Shown: positions 21,701-28,425 of the stretch, piece after piece
Layout: every line of letters starts with the position of its first letter
Numbering within the stretch: the first letter of the stretch is position 1
Assembly (NCBI GenBank): GCA_963169055.1
Contig: CAUJFU010000155.1
Location: 1 to 28,425 of the forward strand
Length of the DNA: 28,425 nucleotides
Source: Myxococcota bacterium
GTDB lineage: Bacteria; Myxococcota_C; UBA6777
Direction: 5' to 3'
Position numbers and translations under genes: made by a program
Notes under the pieces: model-generated
The model's input: the letters and a program-made list of their open reading frames with translations, nothing else
Told to the model about the DNA's origin: nothing
Database searches by the model: none

Positions 21701-24700
21701 CTTACAGGCGGAGCCATCGTCTGGAATCGCAACACCACGCCTGCCCTCGCGAGCCTCGCCCCCAACGCCACCACCACCGTCACCTTTACGGCACAGATCC
21801 GCGCTCCACTCCCCAACAGCACCGTGATCCCCAACCAAGCCCGCATCAACGGCGCAAACTTCACAGAAATCCTCTCCGACGATCCCAGCACGCCCACACC
21901 CAACGATCCCACCCGCATCACCATCCAATCCCAAGCCACCGCCACTTTCACCAAAGAAGTTCGCGATGCCAACGGTGGCGACGTTGTCCCGGGCGATATC
22001 CTCACCTACACTCTCACGCTGCGCGTCTCAGGCAACGCACCCTATCGAAACGTCGTTGTCACCGACGTTGCCCCTGCACAACTTACACAGATCCAGCCCG
22101 GAAATGGCGGAACCATCAGTGGAAACACCCTGACTTGGAATCCCACCACAACTCCCGCTCTCGCCAACCTCAACCCCGGCGATGAGATCCGACTCACCTT
22201 TTCGGCACGCGTCCAAGCCAACCTTGCCGACGGCACCAACATCGACAACCAAGCCGTCCTCAACGCCACAGGCATCCCCGCACAAAACTCCGACGATCCC
22301 GCCACTCCCGCCCCCAACGATCCCACCCGCGTCACCGTCCGTTCGCGCCCCGATCTCACCACCTCCATCAAAGAAGTCCGCGATATCAACGGCGGCCAGC
22401 TTTTGCCCGGTGAAACCGTCTCTTACACCCTCACCATCCGAAACTCCGGCAACGTCGCCGCAACGAGCGTCCTCGTCACCGATGCCGTCGACACCAACCT
22501 CGAAAATATCGTCCCTGCAAACGGCGGTGTACTCGCTGGAAACGTCATCTCTTGGAACATCCCAAGCATCGCCAGCAACAGCGAAGTTCGCTTGACCTTT
22601 ACTGCCCGCGTCAAGTCCGCTCTCCCCAACCAAACCAAGATCTCCAACCAAGGCCGCATTACCGCAGCCAACGCCAACGCCACCGTCACCGACGACCCCA
22701 ACACGCCCACCCCCGACGATCCCACCGTAATCGAAGTCACTTCTGGCCCCTCGCTCGCCAACACCACCAAAGAAGTCACCGACAACAACGGCGGACAAAT
22801 CGAACCCGGCGATACCCTCACTTACACCATCACCCTCCGAAATACGGGAACTTCTGCCGCAACCAATATCGTTGTGCGCGATCCCATCGACACCACCAAG
22901 ATCAACCAGATTATCCCCGGACAAGGCGGAACCTTCGCAGGAAACGCCATCACTTGGAATGCCGCAACCACCCCCGCACTCGCCAATCTCCCTGTCGGTG
23001 CTTCCGTCACGTTGACCTTTACTGCTGTGGTCCTCACCACCGCCCCCAACGGCACCATCATCGAAAACCAAGCCCAAATCACCAGCACCGAGATCACCAC
23101 CCCTGAACCCTCCGACGATCCCCGAACCACCGAAGACAACGACTCCACAAAAGTCACCGTCGTCGCAGGCCCCACCCTCGCAGACTCCACCAAAGAAGTC
23201 CGCGACAACAACGGCGGTACACCTCAACCCGGCGATATCCTCACTTACACACTCACCGTCCGAAACACAGGAAAAGGCTCAGCCATCAACGTCGTGGTAC
23301 GCGATCCCATCGACACCAACAACTTGATCAACATCGCCCCCGGACAAGGCGGAACGCTCAGCGGTGGCACGATCAACTGGGACGGCAACACCACTCCCGC
23401 CCTTCGCAATATCGCCCCCAACGCCAGCGTGACACTTACCTTCACCGCACAGATCGCCCAAGGCGTCCCCGCTGGAACACGCATCCTCAACCAAGGCACT
23501 TTGACCGCCCAAGGACTCAATACGCCCACCCCGACCGATGATCCCACCACCCCTGCCCTCGATGATCCCACCGCCATCGTCGTCGGTGGACAAGCCCTCT
23601 TGGCCTCGACCAAAACCGTCACCGACAACAACGGCGGCGATCCTGCCCCGGGCGACACGCTCGCTTACACCCTCACCGTCCGAAACACGGGAACACAGCC
23701 CGCCACCAACGTCGTGATCAACGATCCCGTCGATACCAACACTCTTGAGGCCATCACCCCCGCAAATGGCGGCATCTTTGACCCCAACACGGGCCGCATC
23801 CTTTGGACGATCTCCGCGATCCCCGCCAACGCCAGCCAACAAGTCACCTTCACCGCACGCATCAAAACGGGACTCGCCGACAACACCCGCATCGCCAACC
23901 AAGCCCAAGTCTCCGCTGATCAAGTCGCCACCCCTCTCCCAACCGACGATCCCAATACGCCCACTTCCAACGATCCCACCGTCCTCACCGTCCGATCCAC
24001 CACGCGCCTCACCTTCACCAAAACAGCCGCTGATCTCAACGGTGGTTCTTATCGCCCGGGCGATATCGTCCGATACACCGTCACGATCAACAACACAGGT
24101 ACCAGCATCGTCGATCAGATCACACTTACAGACGTCGTCGACGCCAATCTTGAGATCGTTCGCGCCCTCAACAACGGCCAAGTCTCTGGAAACACCATTA
24201 CTTGGACCGCAACCCAAGTCCCCGCACTCGCCCAACTCAAACCGAGCGAACAAACCCAAGTCACCTTTGAAGCCCGCATCCGTGCGGGTGTTCCTGACGG
24301 AACACGCATCCCCAACCAAGCCCGCGCCACCAACAATGACGGAACCCTTCAACTGCTCTCCGACGATCCCACCACTCCCACACCCAACGACCCCACTTCC
24401 GTCCTTGTCGCCTTCCCCGATATCTCCGCATCGACCAAAGAAGTCCGCGATATCAACGGTGGATCTGCCGAACCCAACGACGAGATCGAATACACCCTCC
24501 GCATCCGCAACACCAGCAACACCCCTGTCACCAACGTCATCGTCACCGACCCCATCGATCCAAACCTCGACAACATCCGACCCGGAAACGGCGGAACACT
24601 CAGCGGAAACACCCTCACTTGGAATCCCACCACCACCCCTGCTCTCGCACGCATTGATGCCCAATCCGAAGTCTTGCTCACGATCCGCGCAAGGATCCGC

Positions 24701-27700
24701 GCTGGAACCGCCGACGGCACCGTGATATCCAACCAAGCCACCATCCGCAGCACCGAAACCACCTCCGACACCCTCACCGATGATCCCAATACTCCCGCCT
24801 CCGACGATCCCACCCGTATCACCGTCCAAAGCGCACCCAACCTCTCCAACATCACCAAAACCGCCAGCGGCGCAACCAACGGCATTGCCAGTCCGGGCAC
24901 GCAACTCACCTACACCATCATCGTCCAAAACACCGGCTCACAAGCCGCCAACAGCGTCGAAGTCCGTGACCCCGTTCCCACCGGTTTGATCAACATACTC
25001 CCCGGACAAGGCGGAACTGTCGTCAACAACGAGATCGTCTGGAATCTCCCAAGTATCGGACCGGGACAAACGCGCCTGCTTACCTTCAATGCAACCGTCG
25101 ATCCCAACACACCCAACGGCACCAACCTCGACAACCAAGTCCGCGTCACCAGCCGCGAGATATCCACCCCCCAACTCTCCGACGACCCCACCACCCCCAC
25201 CCCCAAAGATCCCACCCGCGTCACCGTCCAAGCCAGCGCACTCGTCGTCGCCACCAAAACCGTCCGAGATGAAAACGGCGGTCAGGTCGAGGCCAACGAT
25301 ATCCTCACCTACACCCTGATCATCCGCAATCGCGGATCGCTCAACGCGCAACAGCTCCAATTGATCGACGCCACCCCTGCCAACACCACTTATATCCCGG
25401 GATCCACACGCCTCAACAGCCAACAAGTCCCTGACGACGGCACCAACAATCCCCTCGCGGTAGGAATCCTCGTCCAAAGCGCACGCTCAGGAACCCAACC
25501 CGGAACCCTTCTCCCCGACGATGGCACCCCACCCGAGGACGAATCCGCCACCGTCACCTTCCAAGTCCGCGTCAATCAAGGCGTTGCCAACGGCACGATC
25601 CTCTCCAACCAAGGCCGCATCTCTGGCAGCAATGTTCCTCCTCTACGCACCGACAACCCCGAAACACCCGCTCCCAACGACCCCACCGATGTCGTCGTCG
25701 GCGGTGGACCCAACCTCACCGCCACCGTCAAAACCGTCCGTATCGCCGAAGACGCCGGCACACCCAACGTCGCCGAGATCAACGATGTCCTCGAATACAC
25801 CGTCATCGTCCGAAACTCGGGCAACGCCCCCGCCAACACCGCCCGCATCGAAGACGAGATCCCCGAAAACACCCTTTACATCGGCTCCTCCATCACTCTG
25901 GATGGACGTGCTCTTACAGACACCGCTGACGCCGATGCTGCGGAGTTTCGCGCAGGTGCCGGACGCGGAACGATCTTTGTCAACCTCGGAAACCTTCCCG
26001 CAGGACAACAAGCCCGCGTCACTTTCCGCGTCCGCATCACGGGCGGCAAACTGATCTCCAACCAAGGCTTCGTCCAAGCCAACAACTTCCGCCGCGAAGC
26101 CACCGATGCCGATGACAACGAAGCCAACGGCAACCAACCCACTGTCATCCCCGTCGGCACACAAAGCCTACTTGTCGGCGTCAAAGAAGTCGTCGACCTC
26201 AACGGCGGCGACGCCAACCCGGGCGATATCCTCGAATACCGCATCACCGTCCGAAACGGCGGACAGACCGAGCTTACCAACATCGAAGTCCGTGACCCCA
26301 TCTCCCCAAACACCACTTACCGCAACAACAGCGCCCAAGGCCCCGGAACCAACACCTTCGACGCCAACTCCCGCACCGTCATCTTCAGCGGTATCACCCT
26401 CGCCCCCAACCAAAGCGCCCTGCTGATCTTCCAAGTCTTGATCGCCACCAATGCCCCCGCTGGAACCGTCATCCGCAACAAGGCCACACTCACCACTCCG
26501 CCCAATCTCAGCGAAGAAACCAACGAAGTCCAAACCACCGTCCAAAGCGGCGGTGGCACCGCCTCCATCCAAGGGATCATCTACCAAGAGATCGGAACCA
26601 ACACTTCCTTTGATGCGGATACCGACGAACGCCTCTCTGCCTTCCAAGTCCGCGCCTATCGCAGCGACAACCTCCAAAACCCCGTCCGCACCGCAACCGC
26701 AGACGAACAAGCCAACTATCGGCTCGCCAACCTCCCCAACGCCGCCTACAAGATCCGCGTATACTCCGAGAAAAATGTCCAATTCGCCGAGTTCGATCTC
26801 GATCTCAGCAACGGCGGCACCCTCAACCGCAACCTCGAAGTCGCTCCCACAGGCCGCATCTACCAAAGCGATAACGGCAACTTTATCGAAGATGCCCGTG
26901 TTTTCATTGTCTTCGATGATCTTGGAAACACGGCTTGCCGACGCGACAGCGATTGCGGAAACACCGGCCTTTGCATCCGAGAAAAAGCCGGCGACCGCGA
27001 AGGCCGCTGCGGACAACAAGTCTCGCCAACCGATCTCCCCGAAAATCAACAAGGCCAACCCACCAACCGCCGAGGTATGTACAAGTTCGATCCGCCCACC
27101 TCAAACGAACGAAGCTATCGCGTCGCCGTCCGCTCCCCCATCCCCACCTTGGTCTTCCCTTCCACGCGTATCGCTCCCGAAGCAGGCATCGCACAATTCG
27201 CCACCTTCACCGACCTTGGAAAGATCATCCCCCAAGACCGACCCAACCCGGGAAACACGAGCCAGCCCAAGACCTATTATGTCCGATTCTCCGTCATCAA
27301 CCGCCAGCAAGTCATCCAAAACAACCACCTCCCCCTCGACTCCTTCGATAGTTTGATCATCCTCAGCAAAACGGCCTCTCTCAAAGTCGCTACCGTCGGC
27401 GATATCATCACCTACACCCTCAAAGTCGAAAACCGTAGCCCCGTCGACTTGCTCTTTGACTCCAACAAAAAAACGGGCGGGATCTATATCAACGATATCC
27501 TCCCTGCCGGCTTTAACCTCCTCTCCCTCAGCCCCCGCGTCAAACGCTCCGATGGCCGCGAAGTCCTCGCAGAAGCCAACACCAGCCGCAAAAACGGGCA
27601 ATCCGTCACCCCCACCCGCCTGATGCGCTTTGGACCCTTCGATCTGCCCGGACTCACCGACCTTACGCTGCGTTACCAAGTCGCCGTCAGTCGCGGCCTT

Positions 27701-28425
27701 CCTGTCGGCTCTTACGTCAACATCGCCACCGTCCAAAACGAAGCGGGCGGAGCCATCAGCGAACAAGCTCGCGCTGTCGTCCAAGTCACCTACGATCCGA
27801 TCTTTGACCAAGGCACTGTGCTCGGAAAAGTCTTCTGCGACAAAAACGGCAACCGCTGGCAAGACCCCGATGACACGGGCATCGGTGGAGTCCGCATCTA
27901 CCTCGACAACGGACACTACGCCGAAACCGACGAGACGGGCAAATACCACATCCAAGCCATCGATCCCGGAAACCACATGCTCAAGATCGATGCCCAAACC
28001 CTCCCCCCCGGCTCGACCATGATCGATACCCCCGACCGTATCTTCTACATCTCTCGCGGTCTATTCCGAAAAATCAACTTTGCCGTCAAATGCAATTCGG
28101 TCACGTCGACCGTTCAAAAAGTCTTCTTGCGCAAAAAGGTCATCCCCAAACCCAAGCCCCAACCCATCCGCATCACAGGCAGCGTCTACGGCCCCCGCCT
28201 CGCCATCAACGGACAACCCCGCCCTCTCCCCGTTGTGGATCTCGCCATCACCGCTGAAAAAGATCACCTGCCCAACTTTGAAAGCGAACAAGGCGTCGAT
28301 CTAGAACTGCGCGACAAAAGCCTGTCCAAACCCGTAGCCTTCCATCTGCGCGTGGCCGAAGGGGCGCGCCCTGCCAACTGGCGACTCGACCTCTACGAAA
28401 AAGCCCAAGGCAAAAAGATGGGCCT
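18701..28425 (+). CDS. Giant secreted DUF11-repeat surface protein (3' end beyond window)
   Basis: The frame is open from before 18701 to the right edge, giving at least 3241 residues. The start is uncertain: ATG 18701 has a weak GGTGGG site, and 18686, 18725, 18734 and 18764 are in frame. A signal peptide lies at about residues 22-44 (LTWWLLTCFLIFANVPVYA). Residues about 55-370 resemble a DUF3344-type domain (AAYLWWTG, RRDIVLYDGF). Sixteen DUF11-like Ig-fold domains follow to about 2620, most about 135-140 aa, with K-x-V-x-DNNGG, GDTLTYTITLRN and a DDP-x-TP ending. Next come a Cna-B-like region with an inserted Cys module (2746-2771), a 17th DUF11-like unit and an SdrD-B-like domain with DKNGN (about 3034-3130). 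The last visible residues, WRLDLYEKAQGKKMG, hint at more domains, possibly OmpA-like. It is likely an adhesin or cell-surface stalk protein. Confidence 0.92.
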   Translation, partial: MDSSTKSAMSSMATALWRPHLMARLTWWLLTCFLIFANVPVYAGVQGQPPAVLATYKLFGSAAISGNTMMSASPPGNVNDILLPQNSAQISGIPFDGEVEAAYLWWTGTVNGTADTSVDFTLPNGTRIAVSSTSCQTVRRVLGNLDFFYCRADITALVKQLGTGNNLNGTYTVANLNALPGDCNNNPFCQANYAAWSMAVVWKSPTTTVRRDIVLYDGFLMMDEEQNPPSSGITNFRISGFQVGDPPEGTFTFFGLEGDQFLGSPPEPSTNSDFISFRAQSATQSTRLFSATPYNPSGNIWNSTLALGVDLDTFEIGQRGLGLLKPGDTFADLTLGTGDGIACAGGQCGDGELVFLGFIILAIDTLTPNFRNTRTRKRVDRSNAGVGDILTYTIEVVNTGSLAARNTTVRDSIPAFTSYVPNSTRVDGQPRPDVGGTSPLVNGLNLGTIDFRGDNDREITFQVRITSTPPNRQIANFFTVQSDEVGPTQSNTAITTIQAPQLGSLTKRFENLTRPGATDVRPGEQLRYTIIGQNSGSASASGVQYVDNLPPYVKLDPNSVIPPAGTSPADNRSSATGGTNGTGLIDIRNITIPANFTAEIRYTLTVFTESEFIAAGVTIDKIHNTRLSNQGEARQTLAGVTLLTDDPNTPPRNDPTVVFVHYKPDFSASTKTVTDDNGGRPEPGDTLTYTITLRNNGSRNTTVRWEDNLPLGVTNYQQVTIPPGSQPQFQAAPAGANQTGLLTLRNIALNVGQSAQIVFRVTIDPNVPNGTAITNIGDIVDEKDNSRLSISSQTLTVIAGPELSRSTKTVADNNGGQIEPNDTLTYTITLRNSGNRAATDLVVIDVIDPNLENVVPANGGTFAGNTITWNTTTTPALASIAPNTTVVLTFTARIKAGTTDGTVIPNQGVIQGPNIGGAQRTDDPNTPVLGDPTVVRVVARPNLASTKTVTDNNGGSPQPGDTLTYTITLRNTGSTAATDIVISDPIDANLINIVPANGGTLTGGAIVWNRNTTPALASLAPNATTTVTFTAQIRAPLPNSTVIPNQARINGANFTEILSDDPSTPTPNDPTRITIQSQATATFTKEVRDANGGDVVPGDILTYTLTLRVSGNAPYRNVVVTDVAPAQLTQIQPGNGGTISGNTLTWNPTTTPALANLNPGDEIRLTFSARVQANLADGTNIDNQAVLNATGIPAQNSDDPATPAPNDPTRVTVRSRPDLTTSIKEVRDINGGQLLPGETVSYTLTIRNSGNVAATSVLVTDAVDTNLENIVPANGGVLAGNVISWNIPSIASNSEVRLTFTARVKSALPNQTKISNQGRITAANANATVTDDPNTPTPDDPTVIEVTSGPSLANTTKEVTDNNGGQIEPGDTLTYTITLRNTGTSAATNIVVRDPIDTTKINQIIPGQGGTFAGNAITWNAATTPALANLPVGASVTLTFTAVVLTTAPNGTIIENQAQITSTEITTPEPSDDPRTTEDNDSTKVTVVAGPTLADSTKEVRDNNGGTPQPGDILTYTLTVRNTGKGSAINVVVRDPIDTNNLINIAPGQGGTLSGGTINWDGNTTPALRNIAPNASVTLTFTAQIAQGVPAGTRILNQGTLTAQGLNTPTPTDDPTTPALDDPTAIVVGGQALLASTKTVTDNNGGDPAPGDTLAYTLTVRNTGTQPATNVVINDPVDTNTLEAITPANGGIFDPNTGRILWTISAIPANASQQVTFTARIKTGLADNTRIANQAQVSADQVATPLPTDDPNTPTSNDPTVLTVRSTTRLTFTKTAADLNGGSYRPGDIVRYTVTINNTGTSIVDQITLTDVVDANLEIVRALNNGQVSGNTITWTATQVPALAQLKPSEQTQVTFEARIRAGVPDGTRIPNQARATNNDGTLQLLSDDPTTPTPNDPTSVLVAFPDISASTKEVRDINGGSAEPNDEIEYTLRIRNTSNTPVTNVIVTDPIDPNLDNIRPGNGGTLSGNTLTWNPTTTPALARIDAQSEVLLTIRARIRAGTADGTVISNQATIRSTETTSDTLTDDPNTPASDDPTRITVQSAPNLSNITKTASGATNGIASPGTQLTYTIIVQNTGSQAANSVEVRDPVPTGLINILPGQGGTVVNNEIVWNLPSIGPGQTRLLTFNATVDPNTPNGTNLDNQVRVTSREISTPQLSDDPTTPTPKDPTRVTVQASALVVATKTVRDENGGQVEANDILTYTLIIRNRGSLNAQQLQLIDATPANTTYIPGSTRLNSQQVPDDGTNNPLAVGILVQSARSGTQPGTLLPDDGTPPEDESATVTFQVRVNQGVANGTILSNQGRISGSNVPPLRTDNPETPAPNDPTDVVVGGGPNLTATVKTVRIAEDAGTPNVAEINDVLEYTVIVRNSGNAPANTARIEDEIPENTLYIGSSITLDGRALTDTADADAAEFRAGAGRGTIFVNLGNLPAGQQARVTFRVRITGGKLISNQGFVQANNFRREATDADDNEANGNQPTVIPVGTQSLLVGVKEVVDLNGGDANPGDILEYRITVRNGGQTELTNIEVRDPISPNTTYRNNSAQGPGTNTFDANSRTVIFSGITLAPNQSALLIFQVLIATNAPAGTVIRNKATLTTPPNLSEETNEVQTTVQSGGGTASIQGIIYQEIGTNTSFDADTDERLSAFQVRAYRSDNLQNPVRTATADEQANYRLANLPNAAYKIRVYSEKNVQFAEFDLDLSNGGTLNRNLEVAPTGRIYQSDNGNFIEDARVFIVFDDLGNTACRRDSDCGNTGLCIREKAGDREGRCGQQVSPTDLPENQQGQPTNRRGMYKFDPPTSNERSYRVAVRSPIPTLVFPSTRIAPEAGIAQFATFTDLGKIIPQDRPNPGNTSQPKTYYVRFSVINRQQVIQNNHLPLDSFDSLIILSKTASLKVATVGDIITYTLKVENRSPVDLLFDSNKKTGGIYINDILPAGFNLLSLSPRVKRSDGREVLAEANTSRKNGQSVTPTRLMRFGPFDLPGLTDLTLRYQVAVSRGLPVGSYVNIATVQNEAGGAISEQARAVVQVTYDPIFDQGTVLGKVFCDKNGNRWQDPDDTGIGGVRIYLDNGHYAETDETGKYHIQAIDPGNHMLKIDAQTLPPGSTMIDTPDRIFYISRGLFRKINFAVKCNSVTSTVQKVFLRKKVIPKPKPQPIRITGSVYGPRLAINGQPRPLPVVDLAITAEKDHLPNFESEQGVDLELRDKSLSKPVAFHLRVAEGARPANWRLDLYEKAQGKKMG
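21100..25240 (+). repeat. About ten in-frame repeats of roughly 415 bp coding DUF11 domains
   Basis: Consecutive units begin near 21130, 21549, 21966, 22380, 22780, 23201, 23621, 24030, 24445 and 24860, judged from the AACGGCGG segment encoding NGG. Nucleotide similarity is highest in the CTCACTTACACCATCACC and AACACCATCACTTGGAAT blocks. The regular period implies expansion by tandem duplication followed by divergence. Confidence 0.85.

Noticed and set aside
19589-24928. Long minus-strand ORFs (781, 399 and 549 codons) opposite the DUF11 gene
   Set aside because: They are Gly/Asp/Val-rich mirror images of the Thr/Pro/Asn/Ala codons of the plus-strand repeats, have no ribosome sites or family motifs, and lie entirely within a well-supported coding frame.
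26904-27997. Additional ORFs on both strands near the right edge
   Set aside because: All lie within the open DUF11 frame, which reads through to the window end with recognisable Cna-B-like and SdrD-B-like sequence.

Overview
The window looks like a chromosomal segment of a Gram-negative bacterium of moderately high GC. Likely a Myxococcota/Bradymonadota-type (former Deltaproteobacteria) organism: it has a lipoprotein with a long WD40 array, small secreted Cys-rich modules with a C-x5-C spacing ending in D/E-C, a giant DUF11 surface protein and a multihaem c-type cytochrome. This taxonomic guess is an inference from gene style; there is no rRNA or marker gene here to settle it.

Layout. (1) 1-9190, plus strand: 3' end of an OPT-family transporter, an unknown two-TM protein, a 1354-aa lipoprotein with about 28 WD40 blades, and a GH31 glycosidase closely resembling sulfoquinovosidases but with one substrate-binding residue changed. 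(2) 9259-10944, minus strand: an aldehyde dehydrogenase-family protein, convergent with the GH31 gene. (3) 11296-12703, plus strand: a 2-Cys peroxiredoxin and an AhpD-like CxxC protein, a natural peroxide-detoxification pair. (4) 12708-16954, mostly minus strand: an orphan 143-aa gene, then a string of four genes read as tetrahaem cytochrome c, multi-pass membrane protein, small membrane protein and the ribosome-assembly GTPase EngB with a repetitive N-terminal extension. (5) 17126-18081: two single tRNA genes (Val-GAC and Ala-GGC), each with a clear sigma70-type promoter and an intrinsic terminator, with a small Cys-rich secreted protein between them. (6) 18524-28425: a promoter, a possible 39-aa leader ORF, and a giant secreted protein with at least 17 DUF11-like domains, open through the right edge of the window.

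The most unusual part is the non-coding DNA. A family of about 120-170 bp elements with 19-bp terminal inverted repeats (GATAGGACTTACGCAGTTG type) occurs at least four times (12708, 13379, 13552, and inverted at 17391). Three copies share internal hairpins whose arms change together between copies. Two elements abut head to tail, and their junction is a 39-bp near-perfect palindrome. Separately, three genes carry short tandem duplications (55, 25 and 23 bp) lying across or next to their stop codons, and several intergenic spaces hold 18-, 26-, 42- and 59-bp tandem arrays. The genome therefore appears prone to small tandem duplications.

Protein-level points worth following are the Arg-to-Gln change in the GH31 sulfonate-recognition position, the 28-blade (4 x 7) WD40 count, the same Cys module in three unrelated secreted proteins, and the leader ORF that may be coupled to the giant DUF11 gene.
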